DNA of 64,000 bases from Diadema setosum. Lineage: Eukaryota; Echinodermata; Echinoidea; Diadematoida; Diadematidae. A program made the translations under genes and the position numbers. The stretch is taken from NCBI GenBank assembly GCA_033980235.1, contig CM067070.1:29873894-29937893 (forward strand). Reading direction: 5' to 3'. Shown piece by piece: positions 21,974 to 31,711 of this stretch (the first letter of the stretch is position 1; each line of letters starts with the position of its first letter). The notes below the pieces were generated by a model. It saw only the letters and a list, made by a program, of their open reading frames with translations, had not been told where the DNA came from and made no database searches.

Positions 21974-22480
21974 GTAACCGGACACAGTCCAAAGCAATAG
22001 AAAAATGTTTGTGAAGTGTAATGGAAGTACAGCATATTCATATGCCGTATGTATTTTATACTGCCCTCTATCTAGTGTTGTGGGTATACATCTGGTTGTA
22101 TTTACATTATTATAACTAGTGCACTAACTGTTGACCAACTTTCCTAAAATAAAGACCATTTAGGCAAACTACATGTTTCTTGTAAGGAAAGGAAAGGGAA
22201 TTATTGGTGAATTTCTTGCTCATAATGCTTTGTACAAATATAGACTTGTTGCATGATCAAGTTTGTAATACTTTCTGGTAATTGTTTTATCTTCAGTGTT
22301 ACATACTTTCTACATGCTTTCAATAACTTCAACACAGTTTCACATAAATTGACCAATTTTGATCACTTCGGGAGGACCTTATTCAAATATAAAAGAAACA
22401 ATAGAAATAAAGTGTAGTGTTCCAGTATGTATTCCATTTATTGTCTCTTCATTGTAAATTTGGAAACTACTGCCATTCAG

Positions 22481-22869
22481 GCTTTTGAGGGAGTGGAAGA
22501 TAGATGTCAGTGCAAAGCCAGAAGATTTTGATGTGGAAGAATATGTAGGTACTGATATCAGTTCTATTCACATAGATCTTCAGTTGTCATGAAAAAAATC
22601 ATGGAATCTAAAACAGAATTGTCAAAGAAAAGCTGAACAGTGGGGAAGCCTACAAAAAGTCAGAAATATCTGTAGATGGTGGACCACATTTTAACTATCA
22701 AAGATGTGATTCAACACGTAACCATAAATCTTTCGGCTATGATTGCCTCAGTGAAAATGACAGAATGTCTATCAGACAATATTATCATGCCGTGAAAATT
22801 CTGGTCCTAGAAAGAGAATGGCTAGCCAGACATGTTATTAACACTTTGTCATGTTGTCCCCCATCCTAA
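22481..22869 (+). pseudogene. Exon-like block, two frames, decayed
   Basis: A CCATTCAG acceptor leads into a frame open for 36 codons (22482-22592) containing REWKIDVSAKPEDFDVEEYV. From 22612 to 22869 a different frame is open for 85 codons and contains SGEAYKKSEISVDGGPHFNY, SFGYDCLSENDRMSIRQYYH and AVKILVLEREWLARHV. The composition is strongly protein-like and the change of frame falls at an A-run near 22590, so this looks like one ancestral exon broken by a frameshift and a stop. There is no start codon. The family is not recognised. It may be the 3' part of the gene represented by the blocks from 19098 on. Confidence 0.5.
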
Positions 22870-22994
22870 GGACAGCAAAAAGAGACAAATGACGTACACT
22901 ACTCTCCTCCCATCAGTCCAGTAGTTGGCAGACTGTTAAAGTTTGTAGACTCGTGTTTATAAACACTTTGGGTATCACTTTCATTAATTCAACC

Positions 22995-23515
22995 CTGGGC
23001 AAAATTACCTTGTGAAGTGTGAGGAGAATGGTACACTTGATCATGTTATTGCACTATTTGTGACTAACATGCGTACTACTGTAATACATTTGTGAAGTCG
23101 AAGAAATGCAGAACTTCTCACCAATTTACAGGTCAGATTACCTCGTGAAGTGTTGGGAGAATTTTGTATTTTGTATGTTATTGCACCACTTTTATAGTGG
23201 TCAGAACACAATTCTGAAATGCAACAAATGCCTAACTTCTCATCGATTTCCAAGTGAGATTACATTGTGAAGTATCATGGAGAATGTCACATTTATTTTG
23301 TATTAATTGTAATGTAATGTATTGTAATAATAGTGTACAATGTAATTATTGTGAGCTGTCGAAAATGGCAAAAAAAAAAATCACTAATTTGCAGGTTATA
23401 TCTGGAAGTTTGAGGAGAATGCTTTTATTTTGTAGTTACTGTATGTAATTATGAACACACATGTGGTATGGTGCATTTTGAATTGATAAAATGCAGAATT
23501 TTTCACAAACTTGGG
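22995..23515 (+). repeat. Four-copy tandem repeat of about 130 bases
   Basis: Each unit has GTGAAGT, GGAGAAT, a TTATTTTGTA or TGTTATTGCA segment, AAATGC..AACTTCTCA and a following AGATTAC. Unit starts lie near 22997, 23128, 23253 and 23390. It is noncoding and strongly diverged. Confidence 0.55.
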
Positions 23516-23640
23516 GACTTGTGAATAGAAAACAAACAAAAGAAAAGAACAAGAGAATAGAAAAAAGAGGAGTTCGAGAGACACAGATATCTAGAATTTG
23601 GAGAACGAGGTGATTATGACTGCTTTGTAAGAGGGTATGT

Positions 23641-24310
23641 GTGTGTGTGTTCGAGTGTGTGTACTGGTATGTGCGTGTATAGTGTGTGTTTGTGTTTACA
23701 TGGGTGTAATTATATTCTCTCAATATTGATAATGAATTTACACTTTTTTACAGACAGTGACTACCAGGCACACTTTTAGTACTCATCCAGTAATCAATAA
23801 AAACCCATTTCACAGTTTGATAACATTACTGGCATCAACAATTAATGTGTAAAGAAAGTAGGTTGTGTATGTGGGTTCGAGTGTGTTTACTGGTTTTGGT
23901 ATGTGCGTGTATAGTGTGTGTTTGTGTATGTTTGTGTTTTTATGGGTGTAATTATATTCTCTCAATAGGCCTACTGATACTGGTAATGAATTTAACACTT
24001 TATTTATAGATAGTGACATGGCTGCCAACATTTGAAACTAGTTGAGAGTGAGACCCCCATTGGCCAATGCTATGATTTAGGAGGCAAAATGAGTGAGATA
24101 AATAGAAATGCATGCAAATGAAATCAAGTTTTAGAGTGAGAAAGGACCAAAATTAGTGAGTCTTACTCTCAATGAGTGAGAGTTGGCAGCCCTGCAGTGA
24201 CTACCAGGCACACTTTAGAACGGTACTCATCCAATCAAAAACCCATTGCACAGTTTGATAACATTACTCGCATCAACAATTAATGTGTAAAAGTACAGGT
24301 AGGTTGTATA
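23641..24310 (+). repeat. Two-copy tandem duplication, second copy interrupted
   Basis: Copy 1 (about 23641-23860) and copy 2 (about 23871-24310) share GTATGTGCGTGTATAGTGTG, GGGTGTAATTATATTCTCTC, GACTACCAGGCACAC and TTTGATAACATTACT. Copy 2 contains a 178-base insertion at 24018-24195, absent from copy 1. GT-rich microsatellite DNA lies within the unit and produces His/Thr-rich minus frames. Confidence 0.75.
24018..24195. mobile_element. Small inverted-repeat transposon with visible empty site
   Basis: The ends are ATGGCTGCCAAC and GTTGGCAGCCCTGC, with ACTCTCA/TGAGAGT words just inside. The insertion is flanked by AGTGAC on both sides (24012-24017 and 24196-24201), while the other tandem copy at about 23755-23770 has a single AGTGAC joined directly to TACCAGG. 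This pairs an occupied with an empty site and supports the borders. TIRs of the CA(G)GG type with target duplications of several bases occur in hAT elements; the 6-base visible duplication is shorter than the usual 8, so the assignment is tentative. Confidence 0.7.
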
Positions 24311-24504
24311 GTTTGAGAAAATAACTGTGGTGTTTGTTACACTTTCCTAATATCCATGATTATGATACAATTAACATGAATGAACATGAATGAACATGAA
24401 TGAATCACAATCCCACTACCTAGAGCGGCGAATGTATACATTACACTGTGCGCGTACCACCTAAGAGTGTGGAATGTGTTATGATACGCGCCATTTTATG
24501 TTAC

Positions 24505-24895
24505 ATTTGCCGGTTCGTAATGCGCACTCGCTGAAGTCCACACGTATTGAGCATGGGTTTTACGAACCGGCAAATGTAAACATTTGCCGGTTCGTAATGC
24601 CCGCTCTTTAGTACACGATATACGTAAAATGCTGAAATGGGGGGTTTTACGAACCGGCAAACGCACTTTGCATCACTACCACAGAGCCCCAGGTGTGGCT
24701 ACAAAGTAATATTTAGTATCAAACAAAGCAGAAAATTCCGCTTTCATCACTCTCGTAATATTATCATCAATGTGTGGTTATAAGACACGTTTTAGTACGT
24801 TTAAAGAAGTCCCGATTCTTTTAACGCGATTATATATATCTCGTAATCGTGTTTCCGCGCAAATTCGAACATTCGCCGGTTCGTAATGCCCCTTA
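24505..24895. repeat. ACGAACCGGC-type palindrome cluster
   Basis: At 24560-24597 TTACGAACCGGCAAATGT is followed by AA and its exact inverse. Further single copies lie near 24513 (inverse), 24650 (direct) and 24869 (inverse, as CGCCGGTTCGTAATGC). These bracket segments of about 80-200 bases, as if several short elements with the same ends had inserted side by side. Confidence 0.7.
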
Positions 24896-25283
24896 GTCCC
24901 TTGAAAGGTGCCGAGACGAGGGTTGGGGTTGTTTGCGAGGAATTAAGAATTACAGGTATTTCTTGGAAACCCTTCACATGACAAAAGGAATATCTCAAAA
25001 AAAATTCTGTACAACCATCTGTGATAGAACACAATGATTTTATAACTTTTTTTTTTTTTTTAAGAAAGGAGGCCTACTTTGATGACATTTCAAGTTTGAT
25101 TATAACTGGGGGGGGGGGGGATGCCCTCCTCTAAGCCCCCACTTTGGGAAAGAAGACCAAATTGGACTTGTTGCCCCTTCGACAGGCGCGCCGGAAGCAG
25201 TTTTGGATTGGGGGGGGGGGGGGGGTGCAAATATTGGAGGGGGCTCACGATAGACCATACATAATGTTACACAATATACACAT

Positions 25284-25333
<50 letters not shown>
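25284..25333. repeat. (CA)n and (TA)n microsatellite
   Basis: A CA tract passes into a TA tract that abuts the left end of the transposon at 25334. Poly-G tracts lie just upstream (about 25107-25120 and 25211-25225). Confidence 0.9.
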
Positions 25334-25416
25334 GTGACCCTGCACCTCAAAACAAACAAAAAGTCGCCAGACATGAATTCTTAGTTAAGACCATATTCTG
25401 GAAGAGCAGACTTTAA

Positions 25417-25966
25417 AGGACAAGTTCACCTTCATAAACATAAGGATTGAGAGAATGTAGCAATATTAGCAGAACACATCATTGAAAGTTTGAGGAAAAT
25501 CGGACAATCCGTTCAAAAGTTATGAATTTTTGAAGTTTTAATGCAGTAACCACTGGATGAGAAGACTACTGCATTGTATGAATAACTTAGATGTCACATG
25601 CGTGCAACATTATAAGGAAAATACAAAGAGAATTTCACAAAATTTCATCTTTTGAAAAAGTACACATTCCCTTGACTCGTTGCCGACATATTCCCCCTGC
25701 CTTTAGAAAGAGGCAAGTCAAGTGCACTTTTATTATGCGAAAAAAGTGAAAACATGTTGAATTTTCTTTACATTTTCTTCATACTGTTGTACGCATATGA
25801 CTCACAAGCTGTAGTAGTCTCCTCATACAGCGGTTCCAACACAAAAATATTAAAAATTCATAACTTTTGCATCGATTGTCCAATTTTCCTCAAACTTTCA
25901 CTGATGTGTTCTACTAATATTGCTGCATTCTCTCAATCCTTATGTTTATGAAGGTGAACTTGTCCT
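25417..25966. mobile_element. TTAA-flanked inverted-repeat transposon
   Basis: The ends are AGGACAAGTTCACCTTCATA and its inverse, and the inverted arms extend about 140 bases (AAACATAAGGATTGAGAGAA at the left, the inverse at the right). It is flanked by TTAA on both sides (25413-25416, 25967-25970). The homologous place in the other copy of the host element, at 59496-59499, has one TTAA and no insert. A TTAA target is known for piggyBac and Kolobok transposons. The element has no protein and is nonautonomous. From memory this family is abundant in sea urchin sequence; not verified. Confidence 0.85.
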
Positions 25967-26279
25967 TTAAGCTTTAAAATGATGTATAACTAAAATCAAA
26001 TGGACTCTCATAACCTATCAAAATATTGAAAAGAAAGCACAAACTCAGGAAAAGCGTGAACTGAGAAAAGAGGCTCTGAAGTACAGCGTCTATTCAAGCG
26101 CTTAATCTTTACCAAACCGTGCTGGCTGTGTGATGAATGGGACAAAAAACAGGAAGTAAACCACCAGAGTAACAACAATGAAGGGATTATCAGATTAACA
26201 CATTCTGCTCATAATTAATGCCAACTTTCAAAGCAATATCACTATCCATTCAAAAGTTATTAGAGTTGAAAGTGTTCAA

Positions 26280-26810
26280 CACTGTAAAAACATCGGTGTT
26301 AGATTTAACACCACGGGTGTTAAATCTAACACCGATCAAACTTCAATAAAGGACCACACCCACAGGTGTTGAAAATGCACTGTGATGGTGTTGAAAAATG
26401 TTCACCTGACACTTCGTGGTGTTAATTTGATACCGTACCTGGTGTTATTTTGACACTGTACTGGTGTTAATTCAAAAATGACACCACATGGTGTTGATTT
26501 GATATTTGTTGGTGTTAATATCAATGGTTTAACACCCGTCCAGCTGCAATAAGAGTCCACACCAGCTGGTGTTACTTTGGTGTAAATTTATTTTCACATT
26601 TTTTCAAAAATCTAGTAGTTTAATGTAAAATTCTTGATCGTCTTGTTTAAATTAAAAATCAACAAAAAGTGCAGTTACAAGGAAACTCTTCAAAAAACAG
26701 TTTAAAATTTGGAAATGACACCCGGAGGTGTTAATTTAACACCATAAATGAGCACCGAAAATCTAACACCAGCTTGGTGTTCACTATTTAACACCGGACT
26801 TTTTGCAGTG
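26280..26810. mobile_element. CACTG-ended transposon with GGTGTTA repeats
   Basis: The left end is CACTGTAAAAACATCGGTGT and the right end ACACCGGACTTTTTGCAGTG, inverse to one another with few mismatches. Inside are many AACACC/GGTGTT words in both orientations, some as short palindromes (for example near 26295-26335). CACTG ends with A-run subtermini occur in several DNA transposon groups, including Chapaev-like ones; I cannot choose. It has no coding capacity and is nested in the composite element. Confidence 0.75.
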
Positions 26811-27105
26811 AAAGCGTGTGGACAAGATTTTTCAGAAATGAAAAAGGGGTAAAGACATACCTAATCACACTATATTCTACCAAAAATGTTAAAGATAAAC
26901 TGCAAAAAAAAAACAAAAAAAAAACACACTTTCCTGCCCGTTTAATGATACCAAATTTTAGCATAATGTAAAAGAAGACCCGCTCTTTCAGAAAATATGA
27001 AACAGGTCAAGTTTGGCTAGGTTGACCAATTTCACTTATTTTCAGTCCTCAGGAAAAATCAAGGGCTGCGACTTTATGTTTGTTTTGAGGTGCACGGTCA
27101 CATAT

Positions 27106-27117
27106 ATATGTTATATA

Positions 27118-27165
<48 letters not shown>
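27106..27165. repeat. (TA)n microsatellite
   Basis: An uninterrupted TA tract follows the right end of the composite element. Together with the TA tract on its left, this suggests the element inserted into a TA microsatellite. Confidence 0.9.
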
Positions 27166-27166
<1 letters not shown>

Positions 27167-27379
27167 TATTATTATGTACAGGGGCGTACCGTGGGTCGAT
27201 ACATGGGGGGGGGGGCACCTTGTGGAAAAGTAATTTTGAGGGTGTGTATGCTTGTGCGTGTGTGCGTGCGCTGTCAGTCTGCAAACTTAATCGGACTATG
27301 TAATACATTACGGAATGTGATACTTTCAACAGCGCAGTCATACGTTTTCCTTACATGGATTATGGAATGACCGTGTGAA
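27166..27379. other. Short spacer with poly-G
   Basis: It contains GGGGCGTACCGTGGGTCGAT and a G-run at about 27205-27214. No gene. Confidence 0.4.
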
Positions 27380-28215
27380 ACGACACGTTACTGTCAGCAA
27401 CATGAGGAGAAATGCATAAAAATAAAAAGCGAGCGAGCGGAGTGAGCGAGCTTGAAAATTTTGACATTCTACATTCCCCAAAGTGCCGTTTGTAGCTATG
27501 TTTTTCGCTTTGAAAATTAAGGGGGAGGCACACCGGCTCAACTGCTGGCAATTACTGGCAGCAACGTTAGGAGAATGGCATAACGATTCAATGCGAGCGA
27601 GCAAAGCAAGCGAGCTTGAAAATTGTGACATTTTACAGTCCCCCAACTGCCGTTTGTAGCTATATTTTTTTTTTTTTTCGGTTTGGAAATTAAGGGGGTG
27701 GGGGTGGCCCAGGCGCAACTGCTGGCAATTACTGGCAGTAACATTCTCTTTTACAATGGCATAACGATTCAATGCGAGCGAGCAAAGCAAGCGAGCTTGA
27801 AAATTGTGACATTTTACAGTCCCCCAACTGCCGTTTGTAGCTACACTTTTTTTTTTTCGCTTTGGATATTAAGGGGGGGGGGGGGACGCACCGGGCGCAA
27901 CTGCTAGCAATTACTGGCAGCATCATAAGGAGAATGGCATAGCGATTGAATGCGAGCGAGCTTGAAGATTTTGACATTTTACAGTCCCCCAACTGCCGTT
28001 TGTACTATATGTTTTTTTTTTTTCGCTTTGGAAATTAGGGGGGGGGACGCATCGGGCGCAACTGCTGGCAATATTACTGGCAGCAACATCAGGAGACTGG
28101 CAAAGCAATTGAATGCGAGCGAGCGGAGCGAGCGAGCTTGACAATTTTGACATTTTACAGTCCAAAAACTGCCGTTTGTAGCTATATTTTTTCGCTTTGG
28201 AAATTAAGAGGGGGG
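27380..28215 (+). repeat. Five-copy tandem repeat of 160-180 bases
   Basis: Each unit has GCGAGCGAGC, CTTGAAAATTTTGACATT, ACAGTCCCCCAACTGCCGTT, TTTGTAGCTAT, a poly-T, TTCGCTTTGGAAATTA, a G-run and CAACTGCTGGCAATTACTGG. GCGAGCGA starts lie at about 27429, 27593, 27773, 27952 and 28113. The poly-T and poly-G lengths vary between units. The long minus-strand frames here (for example 27338-27790) are a result of the repeat. Confidence 0.85.
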
Positions 28216-28912
28216 GGGGGGGGCGGTGCGGGCGGGGGTTAAAACTATTTTCCGGGAGCGCTACCTACGTCAGGTGTCACGTTAGTAACAACTAGCGGTG
28301 GAAGAGGGACGTATGGAAGATTTTTTTTTTTCCTCGGAGGGGGGGGGGGGGGGGCACACGTATAAAACTTACACAACAAAGAAGAATTTTTAAAAAGTTG
28401 CTTCAAAAGGAGGGTTGGCATGGGCCAGTTGTGCCCGCCTATAAATCCGCCAGTGCTTAAAGCGAACATTTTGATATTTACACGATTTTCCATAGCCAAA
28501 GGCCTCTAAAAACTGCAACGGTTACCGTTGAATGCGGTTGAGATAATCTGCTCACACGCAACGAAAAATGAATGTCTAAACATTTATGAGAGTTAGAATT
28601 ACTAATCCCCCCCCTGCCCCCCCCCCCCCCACACTTCCGGCACCTATGTCTTCGAACACATGAGATTATTTTACCCTATAGGAATGCTTTCTGCCACTTT
28701 TCCTGGAGACGTAACAGTCTGTCGAGATGCATTAAAGTGACAACATAGTTTTGGTAAGGTTTTGAGAACTCGTGTGGCATCATTTCATATTTGCTTGCAA
28801 TACATCGAAAGAGTCTACAAAGAAACTTACCTGGCCAACGCGATTTGCCGGGACGATGAGTCGTTTTGGAGTGTTTTGAGAAAAAATAATAAAAGTCAGA
28901 AAACCTTCCTCG
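28216..28912. other. Intergenic with poly-G and poly-C tracts
   Basis: Homopolymer G tracts lie at about 28210-28224 and 28339-28354, and C tracts at about 28609-28630. No gene is seen. These tracts are the places in the window where length is least reliable. Confidence 0.45.
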
Positions 28913-29960
28913 GAGCTCAGCGCATGGAGCCGAAAAACAATGCGTTTCGCTCGGGTTTGTTTACAGTGCGTCTTTCAAGATGGCGAATACGATAATTGCA
29001 CGTATGGCGTACATGTGTGTGGTGCACGCATTACGCAATGGCATCCACACGCCATGACCGTGTGCATGTAACAGGAGCGGTGGCGAATCCACACATTTAC
29101 AAATCGCGTTTTCATTGTGGTTGATTTGTCTATATCATTGGCAACCCTTTTGAAGGCAGAAAATTGCTTGTGCTGGCAAGGGTCACGCTTCCTGTTTGTG
29201 TTGTTTTTACAAGACACGCATATATTGCTTCTGTTCGGTGGTGCTAATTAAATCAAAACAAACAAACAAACAAACTCGACTCGTTAGTTTGGTGCGATCT
29301 TGACGTGTAGTATTTGCATATAATTAGTCACATGTGACCGCTCCTTTCCTCTCATCTACTCCAGTACCTTCATGCTGTCATAATTTCTACTACTTGTACA
29401 AGTAGACAAGTTTGAGAATACCTAGTTTTCTTTTCACACGGCTATGTCATGCTACATGATTTTTGTTTCACTTCCGTTGTAGAACATTGCGGTAGAATAG
29501 TTTGGATAGAAAGCCAAACGAAGAGCACGCACTACAGAGCGAGCGTATATAAACCACTATAACAAGAACAATGGAGCATGTAATCGTGCACGCGAGGACA
29601 AAGCATTCCCCAAACGTTGCAACTGGTGTCTCGAAAGCCGAATTATGTAAATGTATGCGACGCACCAGCCAATCGCATGCGAGACCCCGCGCCGTAGCAA
29701 CGCTGGGGATATTGGCGCGGAGTTCGAAAGAAGCTCGAAACTGACGAGTGCGATCCAACATAGGGTGTTTAAAATTCCATTTTCGATAGGAAAAACTTAG
29801 TCTTATGCTATGAAATTTAGTGTAGATGTAGAAAACATATCAAAGATTCGATTTCTGCAAAAATCCTAAATCGACAAAAATAATGGTCAAAATCTTTGTA
29901 CCCCGCCTAGGAGGGAATTTCCTCTTGCGACTTTTGCCTGAAACCGTTGTCGCGGGTCAC
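28913..29960. mobile_element. Second copy of the 13.3-kb transposon, left-truncated
   Basis: It is collinear with 13613-14664, from ACCTTCCTCGGAG to the right terminal repeat ending CGCGGGTCAC. The left terminal repeat and about 350 bases seen in copy 1 are missing. Differences are point changes and a few small gaps. It keeps the TATATAAA-type word at about 29547 and the 69-codon minus frame in part. The right end abuts the reverse transcriptase remnant. Confidence 0.75.
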
Positions 29961-29984
29961 ATTTCATAGAAATTTGAAAATGAA

Positions 29985-30755
29985 TCTCTCAAATCCATCA
30001 AATCCGAAAGAATATTGGCAATTACTCAACAGTAATAATGAACGCAAAGTAAAGAAAACAGGAAATGTTTCATTAGGGGATTTTGTTAATCATTTTAGTC
30101 GTTTAGGTAATAGCTAAGATGACCAGCCCACAGGCCTGGAAGATAGTACCGGTACATCAGAAATTGTTGAGGCAGATGGCCCCTTGGATGCCCCAGTCAC
30201 GTTGGAAGAAGTGGTACTAATGATTAAGTAACTTAAAAATACAAAAGCTTGTGAAAAATATTTCATAAGAAATGAATACCTTAAGAATTGTCCCGTAGAG
30301 ATGCTTCATGTGTTGGTAAAGTTCTTTAATGTGGTACTGGACAGTGGTATTGTTTCAACTGAATGGTGCATAGGGATTATCATTCCTATTTTTAAGAATA
30401 AGGGTATAGACACAAATCCTGATAATTATAGAGGAATAACTCTTCTCAGTTGTCTAGGCAAAGTTTTTACTTCCATTTTGAATCATCGAATCTCAGAGTT
30501 TTTCGAAGCAGCTAATATTTTAGGTGAAGAACAGGCTGGCTTTCGTTCTAATTATTCTACAATTGATAATATGTTTGTTTTTAAGACTATAATTGATGTT
30601 TATCTGCAAAATAAAAAGAAAAACCCGCTTATACATGGCATTTATTGATTACAAGAAAGCATTTGATCTAATTGATAGATCATCTTTATGGTACAAAATG
30701 TTGAAAATGGGACTTAGGGGTAAACTGTTTACTGACATTAAGAATATTTATGAGT
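29985..30755 (+). pseudogene. Broken reverse transcriptase of a non-LTR retrotransposon
   Basis: One frame carries, in order, NPKEYWQLLN (30001 on), a linker, NEYLKNCP, SGIVSTEWCIGIIIPIFKNKG, DNYRGITLLS, a GFRS-type segment after EEQAGF and, one base out of frame, FIDYKKAFDLIDR. This is the usual order of the fingers and palm part of LINE-type reverse transcriptases, with the A-motif aspartate present (F-x-D-Y). Stops interrupt the first frame at 30115-30117 and 30229-30231, a frameshift falls near 30600-30650, and similarity ends near 30755, before the catalytic Y-x-D-D motif. No endonuclease domain is visible upstream, because the left side abuts another transposon. It is a 5'- and 3'-truncated dead copy. 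The clade is not settled. Confidence 0.9.
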
Positions 30756-31711
30756 GCTATTTCGTCGGTGTTTTCACGAACCGACGATATTTCGATTTTG
30801 GTCAAAATTTTCAAAATCGAGATATTGGTACCAAATGAAAGTGCTTTCAAAACTCTACCAAATCCCAAAATTTTAGATCACAAAATTAACCCGTTTAGGA
30901 CGGTTTGCTTTGGCGAGCGAACACCCCCACAGACGGACAGGTTTTCCAAAATCGAGCCCGAACCGAGGGTTACTAAGGGGGTGTGACTTACGGTCCCGCT
31001 TTACCCAATCATCAAATTGCCGTGTATGCGGTGTAGGAATCCGCTTTCTGATTGGATGAATAACGACTTCTCATGAATAATAATATCGCTTCCCTTCGCT
31101 ATCTGGGTTCGCGCGCGCGGTTTGAACTTCACGTACTGTACGGTCGTCAATTTACGTTCCCTTGTCAACTCGAATGAATAGCGTCTTTTATTATTGGGCA
31201 CCAGGCTATGTCGAGGGCGTCGCAAATTTCTACTACATAATTGTCTTGAATTTACTGATTCATGGAGGCAATCTTTTATGGAAACTGTAATCCGTTGATC
31301 ACAAGCCTTCAAAGTCTTTCAATGAAAAGCGATCGATCGGAGGATTGTGTACAGGCTTGCGTATTTCCATTTACACGACTATAAGACACGCCAAGTAAAT
31401 CTCGTATTGTGGCGATATCAAAGGCACACGAACCCACTCTTGACTTCCTGTTGTTCACAAAATTCCTTACCATAGCTAGTCAATGAATTTTGGAAACAGA
31501 AGGAAGTTTATTCATTGTATACAACATTTGAAAATCTGTTACAGCTTGTTTGTCCCCGCTACTTGTATCCAAATACAAAGCTCGCGTGTCTGTAACAGAA
31601 GCACGTGGCTTTATTTCAACACTAGGCAAACCATCAACGATGTAATATTACAAGTAGAATTGGTGATACTGATTTATCAAAGTCGAATTTCGTAATAGAA
31701 TAACGTCCACC
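30756..31711. other. Intergenic with ACGAACCG repeat
   Basis: 30760-30960 begins at TTTTCACGAACCGACGATAT and contains AACCCGTTTAGGACGG, whose inverse lies at 42083-42096, so it is a repeat fragment. The 103-codon minus frame at 31001-31312 has no start context or splice support, and I do not call it. Nothing else is seen. Confidence 0.4.

Larger units (their letters stand above)
25334..27101. mobile_element. Composite inverted-repeat element with nested insertions
   Basis: The left end reads GTGACCCTGCACCTCAAAAC and the right end TTTTGAGGTGCACGGTCAC, both embedded in TA microsatellites. The body matches the region 59441-59968: AGTCGCCAGACATGAATT, GACCATATTCTGGAAGAGCA, AGGCTCTGAAGTACAG and GTGTGATGAATGGGAC are shared landmarks. 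Two other transposons sit inside it (25417-25966 and 26280-26810). Without them the element would be about 690 bases. It is noncoding. Confidence 0.7.

Noticed and set aside
23436..24031. His/Thr-rich minus frames (NTHTHTLL)
   Set aside because: They are GT/CA microsatellite translations in the 23.6-24.3 kb duplication.
25100..25345. Open frames rich in Tyr/Ile on both strands (also at 27122, 38816, 39078, 60167, 60225, 60870, 62192)
   Set aside because: They are translations of TA microsatellites and carry no protein signal.
27338..27992. Long minus-strand frames of 87-150 codons with repeated LALLARIESL
   Set aside because: They come from the five-copy 160-180-base tandem repeat; repeated protein follows from repeated DNA, and homopolymers shift the frames between units.
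31001..31312. 103-codon minus frame
   Set aside because: No splice sites or recognised motif, and it lies in repeat-like DNA also related to 42.1 kb.
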